From NCBI RefSeq assembly GCF_037126465.1, contig NC_088206.1, positions 26,848,790 through 26,912,789 on the forward strand: a DNA stretch of 64,000 nucleotides. The letters are read 5' to 3'. Each line of letters opens with the position of its first letter. Position 1 is the stretch's first letter. Below, one piece after another: positions 10,380 to 21,294 of the stretch. A program made the translations under genes and the position numbers. The notes below the pieces were generated by a model, which was not told the origin of the DNA, did no database searches, and saw nothing but the letters and a program-made list of their open reading frames with translations. This DNA is from Ornithodoros turicata (taxonomy: Eukaryota; Arthropoda; Arachnida; Ixodida; Argasidae).

Positions 10380-11640
10380 TAAAGGGGCTTCGCACGTTTT
10401 AAAGGGCTCGATCTGCTGCCGAACGTTGCGGTAGCCTCTGTTACAATCCCAGTACAAGCCGTTCATAGTATCTTTTTGGCACCATGATACATATCATTTG
10501 AGTCATTGTAAAGGGCCCTGCTGCCGCCTTTTCCAAATTTTGCGGTGGTTTCCGATGCAATCACAGGAGAGGGGCATAACATAAGCCGTCGCGTCTTTAT
10601 ATGTGTGTAAAATGTCTGCCACCGTGATTAAAGGGGTTTTTGTCCGTTTTAAAGGGTTCTGCTGTAGCCGTTTATGGAGTTTGCGGCCGCATCCGTTATA
10701 ATTCCAGTAGAATGGCAATAGCATAAGCCGTTGCGTATACTTATATGACTTTGGAACTATGATACAAGGGGTATCGACCGTTTTAAAGGGCTCTGCTGCC
10801 GCATTTTCCGTATTTCGCGGTTGTCTCTGTTACAATTCCAGTAGAAGGGCATAGCACAAGCCATTGATGACATGTCATCGGCAGCATGATACAAGGGGTC
10901 TCGCCCGTTCTGAAGGGCTATGCTGCATCCTTTTCCGATATTTGCGGTCGCCTGTGTTATGATCTCGGTAGAATGACATAGTATAAGTTGTTGATAATAT
11001 GTCTTTGGCAGCATGACACAAGGGGTTTTGCTCGTTTAAGAGGGCTCTGCTTCCACGTTTTCCGAATTTGGCGATCGCCTGTGTTATAACTGCAGCAGAA
11101 TAGCATTGCACAAGCCACTGATAACTTTCTTTCTTTCGCTCCATGATACAGGGAGCATCGCCCGTTTTAAAAGGCCTTGCTGCCGCCGTATCCAAATTTT
11201 GCGGTCCCCTCTTGCGCAATTCCGGTAGAAAGGCATAGCATAAGCCGTCATGAATATGCCTTTTGGTACCATGATACAAGGGGTTTCGTACGTTTTAAAG
11301 GACTCTGCTGCTGCCTTTTCCGAATTTTGTGGTCGCTTCTGTTGCGATCCCTGTAGAAGAGCATCATAAGCCGTTGATAATATCTCTTTGGAACCATGAT
11401 TAAAGAGGTTTCGCCCGTTCTAAAGGGGCTCTGCTGCGGTCTTTTACGGATTTTGCGGTCGCCTCCGTTACAATCCCAGTGGGAAGGGCAATAGCATAAG
11501 CCGTCTCGAATATGCATTTGGCACCATGATACAAAGGGTTTTGCCTGTTTTAGAGGGCTCTGCCGGCGCCTTTTCCAAATTTTGCGGTCACCACTGTTAA
11601 AATCCCAGTACAGGGGCCTAGTATAAGTCGTTGATAATGG
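10380..11640. repeat. Diverged tandem array, ~128-bp unit
   Basis: The marker AAAGGGCTCTGCTGCCG recurs in about ten diverged copies near 10401, 10510, 10651, 10785, 10912, 11039, 11168, 11297, 11422 and 11552, mostly 125-134 bp apart. Units also share TACAAGGGGTTTCG and CATAAGCCGTTGATAAT. The period is not a multiple of three, and the open frames on the minus strand change frame from unit to unit, so this is non-coding satellite-like DNA. Confidence 0.85.
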
Positions 11641-12838
11641 CTTCGCTATGCAGAATACACCAGTGACTCTTTGTGGTGTATTCCTTGGTTGCCCCTGCCA
11701 TCATCGGGGTTGCAGAAAGGTTACTTTTTACTTTTCTCAAAGATGTTGGCAAGTGATGCAATGTTTCAGAAGGAGACTGTGGGTCATTTCTTGCAGGTAG
11801 ACGTGTAAGCGAGTCACGGACTTCTTTATGCGTACTGCACTTCGAGAAAAATTGGTTGATTACCATGAACAGTGAAATTCAAACGGCTTCGTAACGGATA
11901 TGTATTTTCATCTGTGATGTCTTTTCCTCAGACTTTAGCACCAGTGCTCGTAGGTGTCTGTTGCCGTGTAAATGTTTGGACTGCCGGCAATTTGCCGTGC
12001 AAGTTCACTTTTGTGCCCCGTATCTTGGCAAGTTTCGGTAAGTATCTTGGCAGTAAGTTCCAGTAAGTTCCTTGGCAAGTATCTTGGCAAGGTTGTTTCG
12101 TGTTTGTTCTTTGGTCGCTTGTGGATTTACACCAACCAGCCCAATCTATATACTTCAAACATTTTGCCAAATCGTCGCCCAAGTGGCACTCACTGGCGCC
12201 AATTTGTCAGTTTCCTCTATTTTAGCTCGTAATAACTCTTGATACCAATTTGATACTGACGGTATCATCATAAAATTACGTAGTCTGTGTATCGTCTGCG
12301 GACCGTAGCTGCTGTCCTTGCTGCACTCTCAGAACTCGCATTTAGTCAATTTGTCGTCCAGAAGGCTATCACAGGCGCCAACCTGCCAATTTCATCCGGC
12401 AATCTCCCGATATCTGGAAAGTCTCATGCGCGTTCCCACAGTTATACATCACGTCTTATTCTTTATCTTACGCGAATGCTCCCGGGCGTGTTATCGGTGT
12501 TGTTATCAGGTCGGGGCGCGAAAAGGGAATTGTTCGCCTCAGATATGTCCTCCTCTCCCTGCCCAGATCTGTTCCTCCTCACGTACTCACGCACCACCCT
12601 GTAAACTTAGCTTCCTTGCGTAGTCCTCTGCTATCAGGTCAAGCCGGGTTTCAGAGGAGGTGTCCCTGAATGCTGCTCTTGGAAAAGCAAATATGTTTAT
12701 TTGCTTACATGCAATTCTGTCGTGTTTGAGCTCTGTAGTGTCTTCTGTCTGCTCTGTGCAGTACTGTTATTGTGAATGGGCCAAGCTCTTTCAGCTTCGT
12801 TTCCTTTTTTTTCTTTTTCTTTTTTCTTCGATCACATC
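11641..12838. other. No gene recognised
   Basis: A short local repeat of the motif AAGTATCTTGGCA occurs at 12031-12092. Several overlapping open frames on both strands lack recognisable domains. Confidence 0.35.
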
Positions 12839-12849
12839 ACATCGTCTTG

Positions 12850-13089
12850 TTGTTCACCTTCTGATTCCGAGATCGCGGGTTCGAACCCGGCCGAGGACGC
12901 CAACAACTTGGTGGCGGGGTACAAGTCGCTTAGACACGCCGTCTTCCGTGAGGATGTTAAATACGGGGTGCCGTGTGGTGAGCTTTCATCGCATGTTAAA
13001 GGACCCTCAGGTGGGCAAAAGCAATCCACAGACCGACCGCTCATGATCTCAGTTGTCTCGCGACATCCCAACTCCCAATTATTATTATT
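12850..13089 (+). mobile_element. tRNA-derived SINE, 5'-truncated
   Basis: The 11-bp direct repeat ACATCGTCTTG lies at 12839-12849 and 13090-13100. The body begins within the tRNA-like head and shows a good RNA polymerase III B-box (GGGTTCGAACCC). A tRNA-unrelated body follows, and the element ends in (ATT)n. No convincing A-box is seen, so the head is truncated. This layout matches tRNA-related SINEs described from ticks; family membership is from memory and needs a search. Confidence 0.8.
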
Positions 13090-13391
13090 ACATCGTCTTG
13101 CCTCTTCTTTTTCTCTCTGCTTCGTGCTGCTGGCTTCGCTCCCTCGTCACTGCGAGAGAGTTTTTCCACGTTTGTTATCGCCTGGGAACATTTCGGCGTT
13201 ATCACAACACACGTGATCTCCAAGCAGCAGCCAATGAGTGCAGGTCTTACGCGGCGACATACCCTGCATCAAGAAAACGCAGTGCCTAACAGCTATCACA
13301 AGAGTGCAGGATCTTCGGTTTAGGACGAAAAAGCACGTTTCACGACTTATCGAGGTTTGGTCGTCAGTCTTATAGAGAGGAACAGAAGCTA

Positions 13392-13544
13392 CCCAAGCAG
13401 CACAATGTACTGAAAGTCGAGTGCAATAGGGGTGGACGGTATGTGTCTTATCGATGTTCCTTAGTTTCACGAGTCTGTTCAAGGCCTTCCACCTACCCGT
13501 CCACCCCTATTGCACCCGACTTTCAGTACATTTTGCTGCTTGGG
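13392..13544. mobile_element. Short CCCA-terminated palindromic element
   Basis: Arm 13392-13439 (CCCAAGCAGCACAATGTACT...) pairs with 13497-13544 (...GTACATTTTGCTGCTTGGG), leaving a loop of about 57 bp. TA lies on both sides (13390-13391, 13545-13546) as a 2-bp duplication. Its ends resemble the larger CCCA-terminated elements in this window. Confidence 0.7.
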
Positions 13545-13559
13545 TAAGTTCATCAGCCA

Positions 13560-14000
13560 CAAAAGTGGCTTTATTAAGTAGATCATTGATGAAATTACTT
13601 TCTACGGAAATGTATCATCAGCATCAAAAGCAAATGGTACTGATAAAAGTTTAGATACTTCGTTTATATGTGTTAGAAACAGGAAAGGTCCAAGTATTGA
13701 TCCTTGTGGCACTAAGCTAGATATGCGTGTTGCTCTGATGAATGACATATCGACCGAATGATACATATACTGTTTGCTATCTGAGAACCACAGAACTTCG
13801 TAAAGCTCTATTAAACTATGCTAACGTGATTTTGTGATCTGCAAGGTCAAAAGCTTTCGATAAATCCAGAAGGATACCTAATGCCAAAGACTCATTGTCT
13901 ATAGTTGCCTTTATCTTTTCTAAAGTTAGTTTTGTTGGCTTTCGTTTCATAAGTGCCCTGCGCTGCAGGAATGTCAGAGCCATGCAAGCACACGACATCT
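13560..14000 (-). pseudogene. Non-LTR retrotransposon reverse transcriptase fragment
   Basis: The minus-strand frame near 13816-13998 contains LGILLDLSKAFD, the first catalytic-Asp block of LINE reverse transcriptases. After a frame change it continues through VPQGSILGPFLF to a damaged (F)ADDT block near 13615. The order and spacing match the RT core of the CR1/Jockey type. It is interrupted by stops and frame changes and has lost both ends. Confidence 0.75.
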
Positions 14001-14040
14001 GTGCTGATACTCTCTTACCGATAAGATCTTCTAAGTGTGT

Positions 14041-15955
14041 AGCGCGTGAACAAATGTAGTTTAGAATTTACAGGGTAATGTTGCGACACCCATGTGTCAC
14101 TGGTGCGCATGTTTTTGGAAAACCTTAACGTAACGTCGTATTCTTTCTGCATTCTTTCCCCAAGTGATTTGACGCGCGGATTGAAATGCAGTTACAAAAC
14201 TGACTTGGTATACGTCATCGCGCTATCCCTTGCGCTTTCTTACACATAATGACTTTGCCTAGAAAAGGTTTTGCTCCCTCCCTGACGTAAGCTGCACAGA
14301 AATGTGCTTCAGAAAAAAGAATAGAAAAAGAAAGGACGTTTGTCAGATATGTAGGCAGTACCGCTCCAAGAGCTCTGCCACACACACTCAAGCATTGCTG
14401 ATGTAACAGGTTTGCTGATTTTGAGTCGCTCAATTCATCTCTTCCGAGGATGCGTCAAAGTAGGCGGTATTCCATGTGTGGAAAGAATAAATCGCCGAAA
14501 GACAAACTGCTGTCCCATGGGCGCGCAGAGTCGCATTGTGGCACAGAATAAAAGTCTTTTGGTTTAGTTTGCTGGTCGTTGTCTGCACTGTTTCCTTCAT
14601 GCATGATTTCAACAGCAAAATACAGGCGCAGCTCAGCGACCCATGCGAAAAGCAGCAACTTCTCCGCAAGTGAACGCGGGGACGGCCGTGTGTACCTGGA
14701 TCGGCTAGTCCCGAGTTTCGCCGCTGTGCGGCGTCGATTTGGCTAGCACTGGGAACGGAACTTCATCATGCATGATCAACACCAAGATACCCGGTTTTTT
14801 ACTTTGATGTCACGGGAATACCCGCCTGCCCCAAAATGACCGACTCAGCTTCTTGTATGACTGAGCATCCGAAGGTCGCGAAGTTTGCCTAGAAAATTTA
14901 TTAAACTAATCTGCGGTTTTGTCCTTCCTCATCCATCCTCTATCGCTTCAACGTCACTTTTTATATTGCGCCTATTCAATGCGTGATTAATGGTATTCCA
15001 CATTTAGCTCGCGCCGCCGTGGACGATTATGTTAATGTGAACACTTCGCTGATCGGAGGAGGGACTGAAGAACATTAAAGCGTTCATCTAACACCAGGGT
15101 TCCTAAATAAGTGAGCAAGCGTATCTGAATACCTGTACCTAGCTACTTTTTGTGTATCCCGACGAAAATATTAGATGCATTTTCATATGCGTATTTCTAC
15201 CTGTAACTAAGTCACTTTTTCCAGAAATTAGTGTCGTCTTTTTCTTTCTTTTTTCGAGTGCTGTTTTAAAAGGTGGGCGAGTGGCCGAACATAAATATGG
15301 CTATAATATGACGTGGAGATCAAACTACTGGAATAGGGGTTAGAGTGGTCGTTCATGTGTACATAACGGACATATACCAACTATAGTCAATGGACTCCTA
15401 TTGCGAATAATGCGAAGCATTGTATAGCTATTAACAACGAAAATGTGGTACGTGTTCTGGCCTGGTGGTGGTGGTGGTGTGACGTAGAGGGGGACGAAGT
15501 GAGGTCTGCCTGCCCATGTATGGCGGTACGGTTCACTTCCTTATTTCTAAGTAGCGCGCTGCAGCGCCGCTGACGTCAATGATTGCGTCGTAAACCGTTT
15601 ATAAAACCCGAACTTGGGGCACTCGTTGTGTCAGATGAGATGGGGCCTCGCAAGCGGCCACCACCCACAGAAAAGGAGCTCCTCGACCGGAAACGGCGCA
15701 CAGCGACGGGAAAAGACCAAGTCTGTGCACCGCTTCAATGCACCGTTGGCCCATGAGAGGAACTTGTATCCTGAACCCAATACTGAAACACGACGGTAAC
15801 AAGGCCGGCAATAGTGCAAAGACGTTCAAGAGCGTCGCATCGGTGGTGCCGGCGCAATTGCGTCCTTGTATTTATAGTAAGCTGTGTCGTGAGTTGCGAT
15901 GTGGCTATCTGGCGCTGTAACAAAACCTGGCCTCTTCTTGTACGTGACGTCGTGA
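14041..15955. other. No gene recognised
   Basis: At 15110-15260 there is a degraded stretch similar to the left end of the hAT at 46458 (ACTTTTTGTGTA...ATATTAGAT...CTGTAACTAAGT). A (GGT)n run lies at 15462-15479. Open frames near 15600-15920 overlap on both strands and show no recognisable domain. Confidence 0.35.
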
Positions 15956-15963
15956 GTCTTCAT

Positions 15964-16948
15964 CATAGATCGAGAAGTTACCCGTCAAAAAGAACTTGTT
16001 ACGAGCAGGGCTGGCGATAGGGGGGGGGGGGGTGCGAGTAAGGCGACCGCCTTAAGCCCCGCGCTTGCATAGGCCCCGCGCACGAAACCCTCAACCTTGT
16101 TTTTTAAATATCAAGTATGAGAGATACTTATGAGAGAATACTTAATCGTTTGAAACAGGCCCCGCGGTGTGCCTTTGCCTCAGGCTCCGCTCACCCCTGG
16201 CACCGGCTCTGGTTACGAGCTAAGTTAACGTGTGAAAACTGTAACTAAGTTAATAACGAAGTTCTTCAGCCTGAAATGTAACTCGCAGTTACGGAGTTAA
16301 TTTAAAAAAAAAAGAACGAGTTACTTCCAAGTTACTCCGGACACAAAATAGCACTACACAGGTGCAGCGCGCGTGAGAGTTTAGTTACACATTGACTTGC
16401 CTGCTCAGGAGTGCAACACGCTTAGATAGTTTTCGTTTATGTCCAACAATAGACCTCTCCCTGTTTATAAGAAAATGACGTCATAGTGTTCGACAGCGCC
16501 ACATATTTGGTACAGTTGAACTACGCTTGAAGCTAGAGGTGAACAAGGTCGCGCCCGAAAGCCACGGATGGTCCCTGAAAGGGACCGTTCCTGGAACCCA
16601 GCCCTCTTCTTCCGATTTGTTTCGAGTTCAGACGGTCTACCAACGTCCATGATGACGTTTCTCTTGTAGAGGTCTATTCGAACACTTTGCATTTTACTCC
16701 CTGTGGGCACACAATGGTTCAGCTTCATTTAAATGGCAGCGGTTCTTACTTCGTAAATAGAATACTGTCATTGATTGAATATCACGTTTTATGGCAAAAA
16801 ATGCCATGAAAGAACCGGAGAGAAAGCAAGAAAATATGTGGACGTGAGTGAAAAGCGAATTGAAAGTAACTTGCAACTTTGCTTCAGTTACTTTGGCAAA
16901 GTTACCTGAAAAAGAAACGAGTTCCTCTGAAAGTTACCTCGAACTCTG
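15964..16948. mobile_element. TAAC-rich hAT element, copy 1
   Basis: The left end is CATAGATCGAGAAGTTACCC; the right end, read inversely, is CAGAGTTCGAGGTAACTT. The 8-bp repeat GTCTTCAT flanks it (15956-15963, 16949-16956). The subterminal regions are dense in GTAACT/AGTTAC. The same element lies inverted at 56681-57600. It contains a nested hAT at 16006-16211. No transposase is visible. Confidence 0.85.
16006..16211. mobile_element. hAT MITE nested in a hAT
   Basis: The ends are CAGGGCTGGCGATAGGGG and the inverse of CCCCTGGCACCGGCTCTG. The 8-bp duplication GTTACGAG lies at 15998-16005 and 16212-16219. The other copy of the host element (56681-57600) lacks this insertion, which confirms the boundaries. 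Confidence 0.9.
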
Positions 16949-16956
16949 GTCTTCAT

Positions 16957-17811
16957 ACGCGATGCTTCGCATATCGTAGAGAACCAGCGAAGTGGTTTCT
17001 GCAAAATTTTTCTTTCTGTCCAGCAAGCAGTCTGTCTGTATGGCAGTTAGAGGTGCCCATATTGGTCAAACACATGCATTCCTTGCGATTTATGCTCACA
17101 AACAACACATGATGTAGCATCGAATGTGTGGCTGCCCGTGGATGACGACGATATAGCTATGCTGCCATGAGCGACCGCGCTGTCTCGTCAGTTCTACCGC
17201 CACCGTCCTAGCGTGAGGCCTCGAACATCTGCCTGCTGGGGCATTCCATCACCGCGGGTTAGGATTCAAGCAACCCGGTTTACAGTCCGACGCGAAGTTT
17301 CGTCGGTCGCCGCCGCGTTCCGGTGCGTATTTTTTTATTGAACCCGAGTAACCACCGAGTTGGGTATGACGTAGCGTTACGTCACCCTGGTGTCGCCACC
17401 CTTCCCCGGGAGTTTTCAAACTGTCATTCTGAGTCATTCTGAGTCATTCTGCGCTCAAGGTGGCGGACGTTGAAGTTTCGATTTGCGCCAAATTGTAATG
17501 GGCATTCAGGAAGAGGAATGGGGACAACAATATGTTTATGTTTTCTCTAGAATGGTGGTTGTCGTTTGTTCTGTGTGTGTCTTGTGTTTGTCACTCGCTG
17601 TGAAGCAAGCAGTCCTCAGTAAAAGTCGCGTGTACCTGGTGGTCAAGCCTTCATTCCTTGAGTTTGTTATCGGCACTACTGGGTCTAAAAAAATTGTGAA
17701 ATCGTTTGAAAGGTAAATACCGAATATTCGAGTGAAAGAGGGTTATACACGAAAACTAACATTGTAAGAACCTTTTTATATCCGTTTGAATAAGACAACC
17801 TGCAGCACTTC
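16957..17811. other. No gene recognised
   Basis: A 12-bp motif, GAGTCATTCT, is repeated in tandem at 17428-17450. A 77-aa open frame at 17483-17716 has no recognisable features. Confidence 0.35.
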
Positions 17812-17813
17812 TA

Positions 17814-18368
17814 CAGGGGTGTGCAGAAAAACGTGACCCGCATTTTTACATGTAACTGGTTGTCTACATACCCGAGGAACTTCCGGTGGCGTATGATGGC
17901 GTATTTATGCGTGCGAAAGCCACAAAAAAAATCCTGGAAGCCATACTCAGCGTAAAAAAATAAACAGAGCGTGAAAACATGGGCTTCCGTGCATTAGAAT
18001 AGGGCGGTCATCACATGCATGGTAGTGCATTTCGGTCTCAGGAGAGTTATGTGCAGGCACCGCTAGGGGTACTGCCGATGAGCATCCATGTGATCCATGT
18101 GGGACATCGTTTCGATTTATGTACCGATAGCTCCCCTAGCGGTACTTGAAGACAACTCTCCTACGTCCACCATGGTGCCCTATTCTGATGCACGGAGGCC
18201 GACGTTTTCGTTGCTCCGTTTATTTTTTAAGCTGAGTATGGCTTCCAAAATTTTTCTGCAGATTTCGCACGCATAAATGCGCCATCGTGCGCCACCGGAA
18301 TTTCGTTAGTTAGGTAGACAACAAGCTATGTGCCTAAATGCGGGTCATGTTTTTCTGTACACACCCTG
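17814..18368. mobile_element. Palindromic Tc1/mariner-like MITE
   Basis: Both ends read CAGGG(G)TGTG(T)(A/G)CAGAAAAAC inward and are flanked by TA. The arms are imperfect inverse copies for about 270 bp (for example CCGGTGGCG, GCATTTATGCGTGCGAAA and GGAAGCCATACTCAGC occur in both), so nearly the whole 555 bp folds back. TA duplications fit Tc1/mariner mobilisation. There is no transposase. Confidence 0.8.
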
Positions 18369-18451
18369 TATATGCAGCAGGAGAACCACGGCCTTACTGA
18401 GCCTAACGGATTTGGAGGTTGCAATCTTGTGAAATGCAGGTAGCGCCTGTT

Positions 18452-18911
18452 TAGTTTAGTTTAGTTTAATTTAGTTTGGTTTAGGTTTAGGTTAGGTTTA
18501 GGGTTAGGGTTAGGGTTAGGTTAGGTTACGTTACGTTAGGTTAGGTTAGGTTAGGTTAGGTTAGGTTAGGTTAGGTTAGGTTAGGTTAGGCTAGGCTAGG
18601 CTAGGCTAGGCTAGGCTAGGCTAGGCTAGGCTAGGCTAGGCTAGGCTAGGCTAGGCTAGGCTAGGCTAGGCTAGGCTAGGCTAGGCTAGGCTAGGCTAGG
18701 CTAGGCTAGGCTAGGCTAGGCTAGGCTAGGCTAGGCTAGGCTAGGCTAGGCTAGGCTAGGCTAGGCTAGGCTAGGCTAGGCTAGGCTAGGCTAGGCTAGG
18801 CTAGGCTAGGCTAGGCTAGGCTAGGCTAGGCTAGGCTAGGCTAGGCTAGGCTAGGCTAGGCTAGGCTAGGCTAGGCTAGGCTAGGCTAGGCTAGGCTAGG
18901 CTAGGCTAGGC
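18452..18911 (+). repeat. Interstitial telomere-like array (TTAGG)n/(CTAGG)n
   Basis: The array grades from TTTAG through mixed TTTAGG/TTAGGG into (TTAGG)n, then into more than 60 units of the variant CTAGG, ending at 18911. TTAGG is the ancestral arthropod telomere repeat. The array abuts the truncated 5' side of a LINE fragment directly. Confidence 0.95.
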
Positions 18912-18957
18912 TATGTTTTTACATACGGCTCATCCACAAAAACCAGCTCCGCATGCG

Positions 18958-19237
18958 CCTATGTTATTCCCTCCGAAGTCATAACTGGTATCTCCCATCT
19001 CTCGCATCCGACGTCGTCAACATGTGCTGAGCTGCATGCTTTGCTCTTTGCTAAGCGCAAGGTTCCGCAGTGTTCGGTTCGACCATGGGTCTTTTACACA
19101 GACTCTAAGGCTGCTCTCCAATGCCTCGCAACAATGGGCATTCGCGGTCCTCTAGTATCCACTGTTGCTGACGTGCTTGAATCCTTCAAGGAGCTGCTGG
19201 ACCTGAGCCACGGCTTAGTATTACAATCGGTACCTTC
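18958..19237 (+). pseudogene. LINE ORF2 RNase H domain, first part
   Basis: The frame reads AYVIPSEV...HPTSSTCAELHALLFA, then YTDSKAALQ and DVLESFKELL. These are the strand, helix Glu and Asp blocks (catalytic D-E-D set) of the RNase H domain of I-type non-LTR elements. It runs without a stop into the insertion at 19238 and resumes at 20464. Everything upstream (endonuclease, RT) is missing, cut off at the telomere-like array. Confidence 0.75.
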
Positions 19238-20463
19238 CCCAAGAACACAGAAACGTCCTGCGATTGTCCCCAGGATATCAACCCCGGACGACGATGACAT
19301 CCTCAGGAAGTTATCAACTGGTCCTCCCAGTGTTACCTCCGTGTTAAAGTGGGACTCGCGGTCATATCACCTGCACATCCTCAGGGTGTCAACCTGGAAC
19401 ACTCGCAGGACCTTGTGAGGACGACTTCACCTGCACCTCATTTTTCTGCGTATAACTTATACGACACCAGACGCAGTCCTGATAACTTCTCTTTTTCCAT
19501 ACATCTGGTTTAGCTTCCGCAATACAATCTCGCTATTTGTTTCTAGTACAATTCATAACGGACAACGAGCGCAGCGGTTTAAAGAGAAAGCAGAGAGAAA
19601 TATAAAAGACGCAAAAAAAAATCTTGTCAGAGGTACGAAGTCCGAGAAACCCTGTGTCGCCAACTGTAGGATGGGACAAGCGTTAGCTTGCCCACATCAC
19701 GCTTCAAAAATAGACCACAAAACAGCACCTTGTATTGCCAACTGTTGGACGGGACAAGCGTAAGCTTGCCCACATAACGCTTCAAAAATAAAGCGCCACC
19801 TGTGGCACGCAAGGGCTCACTCCGAAAGGTACTAGAATTCTCTTCCGAAGCCAAAACAGACACGGCTTATTGCTTACAACGCGATCCTCCGTACGTTCGA
19901 GAGTCCTGCTCGCCTGTGACACAAAACGAAGGGTGAGTTATCCATGTTTCTTTCGATTACGCAAAGAAGGAATACTCAAAGTGAGGAATTGAATGAAGTA
20001 TTAGGTAATCATCAATGCAAACGCTATGTTTCTTACTCCTTTTGGTTTGAGACGTTCAGGTAGGAGCTTTGAAAGTCAAAAGCAATGGGACAGAATCGCG
20101 CGTTTCTCTCCATTCCACGAGCAATGCGCTCCATTTATCATAGACAGTCATCCTTTTTAGATGCAGAGAATTTTACCCTGGACCACCCTTTATTTCAGAA
20201 AAATGTCAATCACGTCCCAGGATCGGCCCAAAAAGAAAACAAATTTGTTTACAAAGTCTGAACAGGTAAACTAAACAACTAATACCTAAACTAATATTTC
20301 TCGTCCCCCTAGCTACCCACAGGTACGGGCACAGGACGTACCTGAATGACTCTTCACGGACAGTCCGAGAGTGTTATCCTCAGGACGTCCTGAGGATAAC
20401 CTCGAAGGACGGGGACACGATGACACTGTGGGGACGTCCTGAGGACCGCGTGTGTTCTTTGGG
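19238..20463. mobile_element. CCCA-terminated element splitting the LINE
   Basis: The left end is CCCAAGAACACAGAAACGTCC; the right end, read inversely, is CCCAAAGAACACACGCGG followed by TCCTCAGGACGTCC. The flanks TTC and TTG probably represent a short duplication with one change; removing the insert rejoins the RNase H frame. GGACGTCC-type palindromes cluster near both ends. Inside, a 54-bp segment (GCCAACTGT...CTTCAAAAATA) is duplicated at 19658 and 19736. No transposase was recognised. Confidence 0.7.
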
Positions 20464-20960
20464 TTGTCATGTGGGCATACCCGGCAATGAAGAGGCTGAC
20501 CAGGCTGCCCTACGAGGTCATTAGATACCTTCAGCCCACTCTGCCATCTTGCCCAAAGGTGACCGTCGGGCCCTTGTCCTTGCTATCTCTGCAGACAAGA
20601 CGAGATCACAGTGGATGCATGACATGGCACCCTGCTCTCTGGTCCACGCAGTGGATACGTCTCTCTCTCTGTCGCTTCCTCATCGCCTTCCGCGACACTA
20701 CGCATCTCTTCTTCACGGTATGCGGCTGAATGTTGCATTTACGAAGTTAGTTAGTTATGAAGCAACGCCTTGGCCGTGCGCCATCGGACCTTTGTGCACC
20801 ATGCAATGTGCGCGCTGACCTGCACCACTACTGCCCTGTCTACCAGCAGGACCGCGAGATCTTGCAGCACGGAATACATGCAATCGACCACCGCCCCTTT
20901 ACCATAGGCAAGGTGCCTTTGGGATTTCGTGTCATCAACAGGCCTCTCCACCTGCTTTGA
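20464..20960 (+). pseudogene. LINE ORF2 C-terminus
   Basis: After the insertion the frame continues HVGIPGNEEADQAA, the last catalytic block of RNase H. It then changes frame and ends with a Cys/His segment (CAPCNVRADLHHYCPVYQQ) typical of the C-terminal zinc knuckle of I/Jockey-type LINEs. At least one stop and one frameshift are present. Confidence 0.7.
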
Positions 20961-21013
20961 TCACCTGAATCGTCGATTGATAGGGTAACCTCGCCAATAA
21001 TCCTGGTCGTTAC

Positions 21014-21235
21014 TGTTACGTTGTAGAAGTCGAGTGATCGAAGTTCAGGACTCCGGCAGAGTACTCGAAGAACTCGTTTATTCAACCCATGCATACAGAA
21101 CGCTGCCCGAAGAATGGACACACGCGCATTGCACGCATACCACAACTTCTTCTTCTTCTTCTTCTTCTTCTACCTCAGGGCAATGGCAACTTCATCATCG
21201 TCGGTTCTTATGTCTCGTTGTCCTCGTTTACAACA
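21014..21235 (-). repeat. Gypsy 1, 3' LTR
   Basis: It starts TGTTGTAAACGAGG and ends GTAACA on the minus strand (222 bp), beginning TG and ending CA. A purine-rich tract lies just before it (minus-strand AGGGGGGAGAAA). It includes a (CTT)n run near 21148. Confidence 0.85.
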
Positions 21236-21294
21236 TTTCTCCCCCCTACAAAAGATACTTCTATAATGAACAACTCAAATAGTTCGCAAATAGT

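Noticed and set aside
10503..11517. Several minus-strand frames with similar proteins (FYWN, KRRQQ motifs)
   Set aside because: They come from the 128-bp tandem array; the period is not divisible by three and the frame drifts from unit to unit.
12870..12900. A functional tRNA gene near the GGGTTCGAACCC motif
   Set aside because: No acceptor stem or A-box is present. The motif lies in a SINE with target duplications and an (ATT)n tail.
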